The translations under genes were made by a program, and so were the position numbers. Shown piece by piece: positions 36,868 to 45,788 of a stretch of DNA of 64,000 nucleotides. The notes below the pieces were generated by a model. It saw nothing but the letters and a program-made list of their open reading frames with translations, was not told the origin of the DNA and ran no database searches. Source of the stretch: CAWDLX01 sp963753485 (lineage in GTDB: Bacteria > Actinomycetota > Actinomycetes > Mycobacteriales > Micromonosporaceae); NCBI GenBank assembly GCA_963753485.1, contig CAVWCL010000014.1, positions 87,764 to 151,763 of the forward strand, read 5' to 3'. Position 1 is the stretch's first letter; every line of letters begins with the position of its first letter.

Positions 36868-36903
36868 GTCTCAAACTGTCCTGGTTACTGATGAGTCACC
36901 TGG

Positions 36904-36954
36904 TGGTCGGCCTCGACCAAACCCGACGACGATCCTTGTGGGGTTCCCACAAGG
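36904..36954. promoter_or_regulatory. Two inverted repeats between fasR and fabD
   Basis: TGGTCG-GCCT-CGACCA lies at 36904-36919, and CCTTGTGGG-GTT-CCCACAAGG at 36934-36954. Both arms are perfect. They lie 37-87 bp upstream of the fabD start and 81 bp or more downstream of the fasR stop. They could be FasR binding sites at the fabD promoter; the longer one could alternatively end fasR transcription. Confidence 0.5.
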
Positions 36955-37034
36955 CGCTCGCCGCGATGGTGCCCGGCCGCGGCCGTCGTGAGTCCGGACC
37001 GACGCCGATTGCATGGCCATCGGTGCAGCTCAGC

Positions 37035-38222
37035 CTAGCTGGGATGGGGCGTGCTCCCGGGCGCCGACGGGTCCAGCCGGCCCACCGTGAGCGCGATCCG
37101 TAAGGCGAACGCGTCGCGGGGGAGGAGCGGTGAAAGGCCGGTGATCTCGCCCACTCGGCGCAGCCGGTAGCGCACGGTGTTCGGGTGCACGAAGATCGCC
37201 CGGGCCGCGCTCTCCAGCACGCCGCCCGCCGCGAAGAACCCGTCCAGGGTCTCCAGCAGCTCGCCGCCGGCGCGGACGAGCGAGCCGAAGACCTCCTGGC
37301 GCAGGATCCGCCGGGCCTCGGCATCACCGGCCAGCGCCCGCTCGGGCAGCAGGTCGCCCGCGCTGACCGGTCGGGGCGCGGTCGGCCAGGCGGACGCGGC
37401 CCGGAAGCCGGCCTGCGCGGCCCGGGCCGAGTCGGTCGCCTCGTCGAGGGTGGGCACCGCCGGGCCGACGACCACGGCGCCGTCCCCGAACGCGCCCAGC
37501 AACTTCTCGGTCGCGGCCAGGGGATCCTCGGCGCCGCCGAGGACCAGCACGAGCCGGCTGCCGTGTACGCCGCCGAGCACGTCGACCCCCATCCGCCGGG
37601 CGAGCCTGTGCACGGTGTGCAGCACCGCCACGACCTCGCCGCCGGGGGAGCGCCCCACCGCGACCGCCACCGGCGTGCGGTCGTCCCAACCCAGCGCAGC
37701 GGCCCGGCTCGCCAGGTCATCCAGGCCGTCGCCGCGCAACAGGGCGTCGACGAGCAGCGCCTGCAGCCGGGCGTCCCACGTGCCCCGGCTCTCGGCCGCC
37801 CGGGCGTACACCCGGGCCGCGCTGAACGCGACCTCGCGGGAGAAGCGCAGGACCGCGTCGGCGACCTCCCGCTCCTCGCCCGGTGACGCCAGCCGGGGCA
37901 CCTGCTCCTCGACCACGTCGATGGTGACTTTGATCAGCTGGACAGTGTGCTGCAGGCTGATCGACCGGGCCAGGGTGCGCGGCGCCGCGTCGAAGATGTC
38001 GTCGGAGAGCTCGTGCCGGCCGTGGTCGCCACCCTGGCGCAGCCACTCTACAAAAGACCGCACACCGGCCTGGGCGACCAGCATCACCCACGAGCGCTGG
38101 TCCGGCGGCAGGCCGCGGAACCAGGGCAGCACCTCGTCCATCCGGGAGACGCTGGCGGTCGCCAGGGCACCGGCGGACCGCTCGATGGTCCGCACGCTCG
38201 CCGCCAGCTCCTGATCACCCAC
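37035..38222 (-). CDS. fasR: FasR-type (PucR/CdaR family) regulator of fatty-acid synthesis
   Basis: 395 residues. An N-terminal helical sensor region and a GGDEF-like middle are followed by a C-terminal PucR-type helix-turn-helix with AIFVHPNTVRYRLRRVGEITGL. Its place directly upstream of fabD on the same strand, separated by 167 bp, matches the known fasR-fabD arrangement in Streptomyces, where FasR activates the fab operon. The gene name rests on that synteny plus family. Start GTG 38222. Confidence 0.85.
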   Translation of the reverse strand: MGDQELAASVRTIERSAGALATASVSRMDEVLPWFRGLPPDQRSWVMLVAQAGVRSFVEWLRQGGDHGRHELSDDIFDAAPRTLARSISLQHTVQLIKVTIDVVEEQVPRLASPGEEREVADAVLRFSREVAFSAARVYARAAESRGTWDARLQALLVDALLRGDGLDDLASRAAALGWDDRTPVAVAVGRSPGGEVVAVLHTVHRLARRMGVDVLGGVHGSRLVLVLGGAEDPLAATEKLLGAFGDGAVVVGPAVPTLDEATDSARAAQAGFRAASAWPTAPRPVSAGDLLPERALAGDAEARRILRQEVFGSLVRAGGELLETLDGFFAAGGVLESAARAIFVHPNTVRYRLRRVGEITGLSPLLPRDAFALRIALTVGRLDPSAPGSTPHPS

Positions 38223-38284
38223 CGCCTCGCCATACCCTTCACTTCGGTCACCTGCGAGCCTGCCATGCCCGGTGGTGGTCGTCC

Positions 38285-39931
38285 TCAGGCGGGATGGACC
38301 CGGACACCCTCGACGTAGGTCTGCCTGACCTGGGTCGAGGCGATCTCGTCGGCCGGGCCGGCGTACGGGTCACGGTCGAGCACGGCGAGGTCGGCCCGGG
38401 CGCCGACCCGGATGGTGCCGGTGTCGTCGAGCCCGTTCGCCCACGCCGAGCCGCTGGTGAAGGCGGCCAACGCGGTGGTCAGGTCGAGGCGCTGCTCGGG
38501 CAGGAACGCCGGCGTGCTGGCATCGGGCAGGATCCGGTTGACCGCCACGTGGATCGCGTCGAAGGGGTTGGCCGTGGTCACCGGCCAGTCGCTGCCGGCG
38601 ACCAGCCGGGCGTGTCGGCGGTGCAGCTCGCCGAACGGGTACTGCCAGGCGGCGCGGGCGGCGCCGAGCAACGGGATGTTCAGCGTGTCCAGCTGAGGCT
38701 CGTGGGCGGCCCAGTACGCTTGCAGGTTGGCGCCCACATCGAGGTCGTGGAAGCGGGCGATGTCCGCCGGATCGACAACCTGCAGGTGGGCGATGTGGTG
38801 GCGTCGGTTCGAGGCTCCGTTCGCGGCCCGGGCGGCCGCCACCGCGTCCAGCCCGAGCCGGACGGCCCGATCGCCGATGGCATGGAAGTGGACCTGGAAG
38901 CCGGCCCGATCCAATGCGGTCACGTAACCGGCGAGCCGGTCGGGGTCAATGAACGTCTGGCCGTTGGTGGCCAGTTCGTGGGCTGGCTCGCCGAGCTCGC
39001 ACTGGGGCGAGCCACACCCGTCCAGGTACGGGCGGGTCAGCGCCGCGGTGTGGTTCTCGCAGATCCCGTCCACCATGATCTTGACAGTGGTGGCCTGGAA
39101 CCGACCCTCGCCGGCCTCCTCGCGGCGGTGCACCAGGTGGTCGAGCTGGTCCAGGCCAGCATCGCGGCGCCACCACAGCGCGCCGCGGACGCGGGCGGTC
39201 AGTACCCCGCCCGCGGCGGCCTCCCGGTAGGTCGCGAACACGTCCGGCTGCCCCAGCGCGTCGCCGACCAGCGCGTCCTGCCAGGCGGTGACGCCGTACC
39301 CGTGCAGCAGTGCCTGGGCGCGGCGCAGGGCCTGGTCCAGCTGTGCCGGCGTGGGCGCCGGCACCAGCGCGGCGACCAGGTTGACCGCCGACTCCTGCAG
39401 CATCCCGGATGGGCTCCCGTCCGGGTCACGCTCGATACGCCCGCCGGTCGGATCGGGGGTCCGGGCGGTGATCCCGGCCAGCGCGAGCGCCCGGGAGTTG
39501 ACCCAGGCACCGTGGTGGTCCTGGTTGAACAGGAAGGCGGGCCGGTCCGCAACCACCGCGTCCAATGCCGAGCGGGTCGGCAGGCCGCCGGGGAACGCGT
39601 CCAGCGACCAACCGCCGCCGGTGATCCAGGCGAGCGCGGGATTGCTGCGGGCGTAGCCGGCGACCAGCTCGAGGTAGTGCGCCGCGCTCGCCCCTGGCCG
39701 CAGGTCGCAGGTGCCCAGCTCCAAGCCACCCCAGACGGCGTGGACGTGGGCATCCTGGAGTCCCGGGATCAGCCGGCCGCCGCGCAGGTCGATTGTTTCG
39801 GTACCGGCACCGACCAGCTCGTCGACCTGGCCGATCGCCGCGATCCGCCCGTCGCGTACCGCGACCGACGTGCCGGGCGGGTGTCCGTGCACCGGGCCAC
39901 CGCGAAAGACCAGCTGCGCCGATACGCTCAC
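38285..39931 (-). CDS. YtcJ-like metal-dependent amidohydrolase (Amidohydro_3)
   Basis: 548 residues. The metal-binding motif is DAHVHAVWGG, with further metal/active-site segments HFHAIGDRAV and VAGSDWPVTTANPFDAI. The N- and C-terminal beta-sandwich is split, as is normal for the family. It hydrolyses an amide or related bond of unknown substrate, and no signal peptide is present. The GTG start overlaps the marR stop by 4 bp, so the regulator and enzyme are cotranslated and the enzyme is probably the regulated function. Confidence 0.88.
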   Translation of the reverse strand: MSVSAQLVFRGGPVHGHPPGTSVAVRDGRIAAIGQVDELVGAGTETIDLRGGRLIPGLQDAHVHAVWGGLELGTCDLRPGASAAHYLELVAGYARSNPALAWITGGGWSLDAFPGGLPTRSALDAVVADRPAFLFNQDHHGAWVNSRALALAGITARTPDPTGGRIERDPDGSPSGMLQESAVNLVAALVPAPTPAQLDQALRRAQALLHGYGVTAWQDALVGDALGQPDVFATYREAAAGGVLTARVRGALWWRRDAGLDQLDHLVHRREEAGEGRFQATTVKIMVDGICENHTAALTRPYLDGCGSPQCELGEPAHELATNGQTFIDPDRLAGYVTALDRAGFQVHFHAIGDRAVRLGLDAVAAARAANGASNRRHHIAHLQVVDPADIARFHDLDVGANLQAYWAAHEPQLDTLNIPLLGAARAAWQYPFGELHRRHARLVAGSDWPVTTANPFDAIHVAVNRILPDASTPAFLPEQRLDLTTALAAFTSGSAWANGLDDTGTIRVGARADLAVLDRDPYAGPADEIASTQVRQTYVEGVRVHPA

Positions 39932-40434
39932 GCCTGGGCGCCGGCGGTGGCCCCGGGGCGCACCTCGTCCCGGACGATGCGCAGCAACCCGAGCAGTGTG
40001 TCCAGCTGCTCGGGGGTGAAGCGGCTGGTCAGCCAGCGCTCGATGAGCTCGAGGTGGCCGGGCAGCACGGCGTCGAGGCGGGCCAGGCCAGCCCGGGTGA
40101 CGTGCGCGAACGACCCGCGCCGGTCGGTCGGGCAGGCCCGGCGCTCGACCAGCTTGTCCCGCTCGAGCCGATCGACCACCCGGGTGATGCCGCTCGTGGT
40201 GAGCTGTGTCTGGGCCGCGAGATCACTCATCCGTAGGCCGCCGCCGGCGGTGCGGGCGAGACGAAGCAGGACCTCGAACTCCGCCGGCGACAGGTCATGC
40301 GCCGCGAACTGGTACGCGAACTTGCTGTGCAGACCAGCGGTGGTCTCGGTCAACAGGCCCACCGCGGTGATCCGTGGGTCGGCATAACGCTCGGCGTCGT
40401 GGGCCGGCGTTGCCGTCAGTGCATCCGGTGTCAC
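39928..40434 (-). CDS. MarR-family transcriptional regulator
   Basis: 168 residues from GTG 40434. The winged helix-turn-helix is LRMSDLAAQTQLTTSGITRVVDRLERDKLVERR, followed by the wing PTDRRGSFAHVTRAG. The flanking helices form the dimer. The upstream palindrome at 40,471-40,508 sits in the promoter (TTGCGA, 16 nt, TACAAT on the minus strand), as expected for autoregulation. It is cotranslated with the amidohydrolase. The Shine-Dalgarno (GGGAGG) touches the GTG, so the exact start is slightly uncertain. Confidence 0.9.
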   Translation of the reverse strand: MTPDALTATPAHDAERYADPRITAVGLLTETTAGLHSKFAYQFAAHDLSPAEFEVLLRLARTAGGGLRMSDLAAQTQLTTSGITRVVDRLERDKLVERRACPTDRRGSFAHVTRAGLARLDAVLPGHLELIERWLTSRFTPEQLDTLLGLLRIVRDEVRPGATAGAQA

Positions 40435-40470
40435 CCTCCCATTGTACGCATACCTGACACGGCAATTATT

Positions 40471-40508
40471 GTACATAGTGTAGTTGCCCTCGCAACTACA
40501 CTATGTAC
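40471..40508. promoter_or_regulatory. Perfect 17+17-bp palindrome, probable MarR operator
   Basis: The arm GTACATAGTGTAGTTGC (40471-40487) is exactly mirrored at 40492-40508 around CCTC. The inner TAGTTGC/GCAACTA pairs are typical of MarR sites. It overlaps the -35 and -10 region of the marR-amidohydrolase unit, 37-74 bp upstream of the start codon. Confidence 0.75.
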
Positions 40509-40510
40509 TC

Positions 40511-40572
40511 GCCGATCTAGGGCTTAGGTACCCGATTGGAGATCAATCCATGTGCATACGCCCTAGATCGGC
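40511..40572. repeat. Palindromic repeat family 1, copy B (inverted, diverged)
   Basis: GCCGATCTAGGGC (40511-40523) pairs perfectly with GCCCTAGATCGGC (40560-40572). The inner arms are diverged, and the loop ATTGGAGATCAATC is the reverse-complement version of the loop in copies A and C. It lies 16 bp downstream of the gltX stop and directly next to the MarR operator. Confidence 0.75.
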
Positions 40573-40588
40573 GGGGCCGGGGGGGCGC

Positions 40589-42022
40589 TCAGGGCGCGGC
40601 GAGGCGGGTGAGGGCGGCCTGGATGCGGGCCAGGGACCGGTCCCGCCCGAGTACCTCGAGTGATTCGAAGAGGGGCAGCCCCACACTGCGGCCGGTGACC
40701 GCGACCCGAACCGGGGCCTGGGCCTTGCCGAGCTTGAGTCCGCGCTCGACACCGGCACTCTCCAGTGTGGACTTGAGCACGTCGGCGCGCCAGGGCGTCG
40801 CCGCCGCGAACCCGGCTGATGCGGCCGTGAGCATCTCGGCCGCGCTGTCGCCCATCGCCTTCGTCCAGGCCGCCTCGTCGGTGACCGGCTCGTCCAGGAA
40901 GGCGAAGTCCACATTGGGCACGATCTCCGACAGCACACCGATGCGCGTCTGGGCCAACGGTGCGAGCGCGGCGAAGGCGTCGGGGTCGTAGCGCTCCGGC
41001 GGCCATGGGGCCACCCGGGCGCCGCCGATCTCGCCGGTCAGCCAGGGCTGGCAGGCGGCCACGAACGCGTCGGGGGCGAGGGCGCGGATGTACTCGCCGT
41101 TGAATGCGCGCAGCTTCTTCTCGTCGAAGAACGCCGGCGACGAGTTGACGTCCTCGAGCCGGAACTCCTCCTCGATGACCGACCACGGCACGATCTCCCG
41201 GTCGCCGTGCGGGGCCCAGCCGAGCAGCATCAGGTAGTTGCGCATCGCGTCGGCGAGGTAACCCTCGTCCCGGTACGCCTCCAGGGCGACCTTGTCGCGG
41301 CGCTTGGAGAGCTTCTGCCGCTTCTCGTTGACCACCCACGGCACATGCGCCCAGATGGGCGGTGGGGAGCCGAGCGCCAGCCAGAGCAGCTGCTGCTTGG
41401 GGGTGTTGGGCAGGTGCTCCTCGGCCCGGATCACGTGACTGATCTTCATCGCAAGATCGTCGACGACGTTGGCCAGCAGGAACACCGCCGAGCCGTCGGC
41501 CCGCGCGATGACGAAGTCCTCGATCAGCTTGTTCTCGAAGGTCGGGGTACCGCGGATGAGGTCGACCACGGTCGTCTCGCCCTCGTCGGGGGTGCGGAAG
41601 CGCAGCGCGCGACCGGGGCTGCCCGGATCACCGACCGGCGCCAGGCCGCGGTCGCGGCAGAAGCCGTCGTACCCGTGGGAGCCCGGGCCCGCCCGTCCCT
41701 GGATGTCCTCCCGGGCGCAGTCGCAGTAGTACGCCTGCCCGGCCTGGTAGAGCCGCCGGGCCGCCTCGCGATGGGCCTCGCCGAAGTCGGACTGGAGGTA
41801 CGGGCCCTCGTACGAGTCGCGGGCGATGCCGATCCAGTCGAGCGCGTCGAGAATGCCCTCGATCCACTCCGGCCGGTTCCGGGAGGCGTCGGTGTCCTCG
41901 ATACGCAGGACGAGCACCCCGTCGTGCTGCTTGGCGTAAATCCAGTTCTGCAGGGCGGACCTGGCCCCGCCGACATGGAACATTCCAGTGGGAGAAGGCG
42001 CAAACCGTACCCGGACCGTCAC
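40589..42022 (-). CDS. gltX: Glutamyl-tRNA synthetase
   Basis: 477 residues, class I. The HIGH-type motif is in APSPTGMFHVGGARSA and the KMSKS-type motif in KRQKLSKRRDKVALE. IEDTDASRNRPEWIEGI lies between them, and a possible zinc site is CDCAREDI. The anticodon-binding C-terminal domain is complete. It charges tRNA with glutamate in the cytoplasm. The GTG at 42022 gives the normal start (VRVRFAPSPTG); an open upstream extension to 42154 is rejected. Confidence 0.96.
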   Translation of the reverse strand: MTVRVRFAPSPTGMFHVGGARSALQNWIYAKQHDGVLVLRIEDTDASRNRPEWIEGILDALDWIGIARDSYEGPYLQSDFGEAHREAARRLYQAGQAYYCDCAREDIQGRAGPGSHGYDGFCRDRGLAPVGDPGSPGRALRFRTPDEGETTVVDLIRGTPTFENKLIEDFVIARADGSAVFLLANVVDDLAMKISHVIRAEEHLPNTPKQQLLWLALGSPPPIWAHVPWVVNEKRQKLSKRRDKVALEAYRDEGYLADAMRNYLMLLGWAPHGDREIVPWSVIEEEFRLEDVNSSPAFFDEKKLRAFNGEYIRALAPDAFVAACQPWLTGEIGGARVAPWPPERYDPDAFAALAPLAQTRIGVLSEIVPNVDFAFLDEPVTDEAAWTKAMGDSAAEMLTAASAGFAAATPWRADVLKSTLESAGVERGLKLGKAQAPVRVAVTGRSVGLPLFESLEVLGRDRSLARIQAALTRLAAP

Positions 42023-42332
42023 GGTGTCCAGCGTAGGGTGGCCACCCGCCGCGGTGGCAACCAGGTTTGCGGAAACTCCGAACGGCGGATCAATGGGGCG
42101 AGTCGGACGGAGGCGGTGGCAACCACCCGTCACTGCGGAGCGTCCGTTGAGCATGACCGGTTACTGTGGAGCCGCTTGCAGCTGATTGCCCGGTCAACCG
42201 TAGCCGCCGGGCGCCAGGTGCGTGCCGCTTCCACCCTGACCAACCCGGCGGATTCCAACATGACCATCCCGGCGGACGAAACCCTCCATGCATAACGAGC
42301 ACCGGACGACGAACAGCACGGGGAGGAGCATC
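42023..42332. other. 310-bp divergent intergenic region
   Basis: It separates gltX (minus) from the L,D-transpeptidase (plus) and must hold both promoters. I see no convincing hairpin, repeat or RNA gene. The best Shine-Dalgarno is GGGAGGAG at 42,321, which decides the ATG at 42,333. Confidence 0.5.
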
Positions 42333-43628
42333 ATGGCCCAGTCCTCTCGGTCCACCCGCACCACGACCTCGCGCGGGTGGCGGCTGATCGGTGTCACCGG
42401 CGCCGTCGCGGCGCTCATCGCGGCCAGCGCCTGCTCCGGTGCGTCCGCGACCTGGCATTCACCGGGCGCGCCGATCCCGGGCGACGAGATCCCGGTCGCC
42501 TCCTCGCTCGCGCTGGCACCGGCGGCCAACGCGACCGGCGTCTCCCCGGCCGATCCGGTAACCGCCACGATCACCGGCGGCACGCTCGATGCGGTCACGC
42601 TCACCAACCCCGACGGGCGCGCGGTGAAGGGCGACTTCGACACCACGAAGGCGACCTGGACCAGCGCCGAGGAGCTCGGCTACAACAAGAAGTACACGTT
42701 CACCGTCTCCGGCAACGGCGCCGACGGCAAGCACTACCAACAGACCCAGACGTTCACCACGGTCAAACCCAGCAACCAGACGCTGCCCTATCTGCGAGCC
42801 AACGACCACATGCTGCTGGACAAGGGCACCTTCGGGGTCGGTCAGCCGATCGTGGTCTGGTTCGACGAGCGGATCAAGGACAAGGCCGCGGCCGAGCGGA
42901 CCCTCACGGTGACCACCGACCCGCCGGTCATCGGTGCCTGGCATTGGATGGACGACCGCGAGGTGCACTGGCGCCCGCAGGTGTACTGGCCGACGGGTAC
43001 CAAGGTGACGGTGCAGGCCAAGGTCTACGGCCGCAACCTGGGCAATGGCCTGTACGGCCAGGAGGACCGGTCGGCCTCGTTCACCATCGGCCAGTCGAAG
43101 ATCGCCGTAGCCGACTCCAAGACGCACCGGATGAAGGTCTACCTCGACGGTGTCCTGGTCACCAGGATCAACGGCCATGACGTGACCACCGGCATTCCGA
43201 TCAGCATGGGCAAGGGTGGGTACGAGATCACCGCGCAGGGCGTGCGGGTCGACTTCACCACCAACAGCGGGCCGCACGTGGTCACCGTCAAGTACGACGT
43301 CTACCGGATGACCTCGTCCAGCTTCGGCATCATCGACAAGAGCGACCCGAACTTCTACGACGTGAACATCAAGAAGGCGATCCGCATCACCGGTGACGGC
43401 GAGTTCGTGCACCTCGCCGACTGGAACATCTGGGCCCACGGCAAGGTGAACACGTCGCACGGCTGCATCAACGTCGCTCCGACCTACATCTACTGGTTCT
43501 ACGACCACTTCGGCGCCGGCGATGTCGTCGACGTCACCGGCACCAACCGCCACCTCGACGTGCGCAACGGGCTCGGCGACTGGGTGCTGACCTGGGACCA
43601 GTGGCAGAAGGGCAGCGCGCTGAGCTGA
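42333..43628 (+). CDS. L,D-transpeptidase lipoprotein (YkuD domain, Ig-like domains)
   Basis: 431 residues. The signal peptide has a lipobox ASAC at Cys34, so the protein is secreted and lipid-anchored. Two Ig-like domains (about 60-260) precede a YkuD catalytic domain whose signature HGKVNTSHGCINV contains the nucleophile Cys378 and His. It forms 3-3 peptidoglycan cross-links; the architecture matches mycobacterial LdtMt2-type enzymes. The ATG at 42333 has GGGAGGAG upstream; an ATG at 42288 is less well placed. Confidence 0.94.
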   Translation: MAQSSRSTRTTTSRGWRLIGVTGAVAALIAASACSGASATWHSPGAPIPGDEIPVASSLALAPAANATGVSPADPVTATITGGTLDAVTLTNPDGRAVKGDFDTTKATWTSAEELGYNKKYTFTVSGNGADGKHYQQTQTFTTVKPSNQTLPYLRANDHMLLDKGTFGVGQPIVVWFDERIKDKAAAERTLTVTTDPPVIGAWHWMDDREVHWRPQVYWPTGTKVTVQAKVYGRNLGNGLYGQEDRSASFTIGQSKIAVADSKTHRMKVYLDGVLVTRINGHDVTTGIPISMGKGGYEITAQGVRVDFTTNSGPHVVTVKYDVYRMTSSSFGIIDKSDPNFYDVNIKKAIRITGDGEFVHLADWNIWAHGKVNTSHGCINVAPTYIYWFYDHFGAGDVVDVTGTNRHLDVRNGLGDWVLTWDQWQKGSALS

Positions 43629-43658
43629 CCCGGGCCCGGCCATGCCAGCATGGCAGGC

Positions 43659-44639
43659 ATGGAGTACGTACGGCTGGGCGCCACCGGGATGACCGTGTCG
43701 CGCATCTGTCTGGGCATGATGAGCTACGGCGACCCCGGCTGGCGTGACTGGGTGCTGGCCGAGGAGGCCGCAGATCCGTTCGTGCGCCGGGCGGTCGAGG
43801 CGGGCGTGACCTTCTTCGACACCGCCGACGTGTACTCGGTCGGGGTCAGCGAGACGCTCACCGGTCGCCTGCTGCGCCGGTACTTTCCGCGCCGGGAGGA
43901 GTACGTGCTGGCGACGAAGGTGAACGGGCAGATGGGTCCGGGCACCAACGATCGGGGCCTGTCGCGCAAGCACGTCATGGCCGGCATCGACGCCTCGCTG
44001 CGCCGCCTCGACGTGGAGTACGTGGACCTCTACCAGATCCACCGGTGGGATCCGCACACGCCGATCGAGGAGACGATGGCGGCGCTGCACGACGTGGTCC
44101 GGGCGGGCAAGGCCCGCTACCTCGGCGCCTCCAGCATGTATGCCTGGCAGTTCGCCAAGGCTCAGCACACGGCCGACAGCAACGGCCTGACCCGCTTCGT
44201 CAGCATGCAGAACCACTACAACCTGCTCTACCGCGAGGAGGAGCGGGAGATGATTCCGCAGTGCCTGGACATGGGCGTCGGGGTCATCCCGTGGAGCCCG
44301 CTGGCCCGGGGCCTGCTCACCGGCAACCGCACCCGGGACGGGCGGCGGCACACGGTACGGGCCGGCAGCGATCCGTTCGGCGACGCGTTCTACCCGGATC
44401 CGGACTTCGACGTCGTCGACCGGTTGGCCGAGGTCGCCGCCGGACGCGGGCTGCCGCCGGCCCAGGTGGCGCTGGCCTGGCTGCTGCACCGGCCGGGGGT
44501 GACCGCCCCGATCGTCGGCGCGACCAAGCTGGCCCACCTCGACGACGCGGTCGGCGCGGTCGACGTCGGCCTGAGCCCGGACGAGATGCGGCGGCTCGAA
44601 TCGGCGTACCGGCCGCACCCTGTCAGCGGGCACGAATGA
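43659..44639 (+). CDS. Aldo/keto reductase
   Basis: 326 residues, NADPH-dependent TIM barrel. Motifs: FFDTADVYSVGVSETLTGRLL with the catalytic Asp and Tyr, VLATKVNG with the Lys, and YQIHRWDPHTPIEETMAAL with the His. The C-terminal cofactor part is LHRPGVTAPIVGATKLAHLDDAVGA. It reduces aldehydes or ketones of unknown identity. Start at ATG 43659 (MEYVRLG); ATG 43650 three codons earlier is also possible. Confidence 0.92.
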   Translation: MEYVRLGATGMTVSRICLGMMSYGDPGWRDWVLAEEAADPFVRRAVEAGVTFFDTADVYSVGVSETLTGRLLRRYFPRREEYVLATKVNGQMGPGTNDRGLSRKHVMAGIDASLRRLDVEYVDLYQIHRWDPHTPIEETMAALHDVVRAGKARYLGASSMYAWQFAKAQHTADSNGLTRFVSMQNHYNLLYREEEREMIPQCLDMGVGVIPWSPLARGLLTGNRTRDGRRHTVRAGSDPFGDAFYPDPDFDVVDRLAEVAAGRGLPPAQVALAWLLHRPGVTAPIVGATKLAHLDDAVGAVDVGLSPDEMRRLESAYRPHPVSGHE

Positions 44640-44660
44640 CCGCCCGATAGCCTGGCCTGC

Positions 44661-45788
44661 GTGCGATGGGCGGCGTTCGGCACCTACGACGTGCGGCTGC
44701 ACCAGCGGGTAGAGGTGCTGATCGAAGGCCTGCGCGCGGCCGGAGACGACGTGGTCGAGATCAACGAGCCGTTGCCGCTAAACACCGCCGGGCGGGTGCA
44801 GATGCTGCGCCAGCCGTGGCGGCTGCCGGTCTTCGCGGCGAAGCTGCTGCGCTGCTGGACCGTCCTGGTGCGACGGTCACGGCGGCTGCCATCCCCGGAC
44901 GCGGTGCTCGTCGGCTACCTGGGCCACTTCGACGTGCGGCTCGCACGCCGGCTGTTCCGCGGGACGCCGATCGTGCTCGACCACCTCGTCTCGGCCGCCG
45001 GCACGGCGCACGATCGCGGCTTGTCCGGACCCGGTGAGCTCAAACACCGGCTGCTCGCCGCGATCGACGACGGCGCGCTGCGCCGGGCCGACATCGTCGT
45101 GGTCGACACCGCCGAACATGAGGCCGCGCTGCCCGAGGCCGCCCGGCCCCGCGCCGTGGTCGTCCCGGTCGGCGCCACCGAGGTTTGGTTCGCCCAGGGT
45201 CGGGCCCGCTCACGCCGGCCCACGAACTCGGCTGCGCTCTCGGTCATCTTCGTCGGGGTGTTCACCCCGTTGCACGGTACGGGTGTGCTCGGCGCCGCCC
45301 TCGCCGAGCTCGCCGGCGAGGAGATCGACGTGACCATGGCCGGCTCCGGCCAGGAGCTGGCCGCCTGCCGGGCGGCGGCCGCCGCCAACCCCCGGGTGAC
45401 CTGGTATGACTGGCTGCCTAGCGAACGCCTACCCGAGCTGGTCGGCCGGCACGACGTGAGCCTGGGCATCTTCGGCACCGGGCCCAAGGCGCTCAACGTC
45501 GTACCGACGAAGGTCTTCCAGGGCGCGGCGGCCGGCTGTGCGGTGCTCACCTCGGACACCGCGCCGCAACGGCAGGCGCTCGGTGAAGCCGCCGTCTACG
45601 TGCCACCAGGCGACCCGGCCGCGTTGGCGGCCGCGCTGCGGCGGCTGGCGGCGGACCGGGTCGAGGTCGCCCGGCTGGGTGCCGCCGCGCACGCGGTCGC
45701 GCTGGCCCGGTTCCAGCCGGCCGCGGTGGTCGCGCCGATCCAGTGCCGGACCGCCGACGTGCTTTCCTCCGCGGAGGCGGCATCGTGA
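44661..45788 (+). CDS. GT-B (GT4-type) glycosyltransferase
   Basis: 375 residues. The C-terminal Rossmann half shows VIFVGVFTPLHGTGVLGAAL, a middle DWLPSERLPELVGRHDVSLGIF and the nucleotide-sugar region VPTKVFQGAAAGCAVLTSD, typical of glycosyltransferases group 1. It probably adds a sugar to an envelope lipid or secondary glycan. Its final residues (TADVLSSAEAAS) and stop are encoded by the first unit of the 38-bp tandem repeat, so the native C-terminus may have been altered. Start GTG 44661. Confidence 0.85.
   Translation: MRWAAFGTYDVRLHQRVEVLIEGLRAAGDDVVEINEPLPLNTAGRVQMLRQPWRLPVFAAKLLRCWTVLVRRSRRLPSPDAVLVGYLGHFDVRLARRLFRGTPIVLDHLVSAAGTAHDRGLSGPGELKHRLLAAIDDGALRRADIVVVDTAEHEAALPEAARPRAVVVPVGATEVWFAQGRARSRRPTNSAALSVIFVGVFTPLHGTGVLGAALAELAGEEIDVTMAGSGQELAACRAAAAANPRVTWYDWLPSERLPELVGRHDVSLGIFGTGPKALNVVPTKVFQGAAAGCAVLTSDTAPQRQALGEAAVYVPPGDPAALAAALRRLAADRVEVARLGAAAHAVALARFQPAAVVAPIQCRTADVLSSAEAAS

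Noticed and set aside
38294..40387. 697-codon plus-strand open frame opposite the amidohydrolase and MarR
   Set aside because: No motif; both opposite genes have unambiguous catalytic and DNA-binding signatures.
42459..44702. 747-codon minus-strand open frame opposite the L,D-transpeptidase and aldo/keto reductase
   Set aside because: Low-complexity Val/Asp/His/Gly composition typical of reverse frames; no start context.
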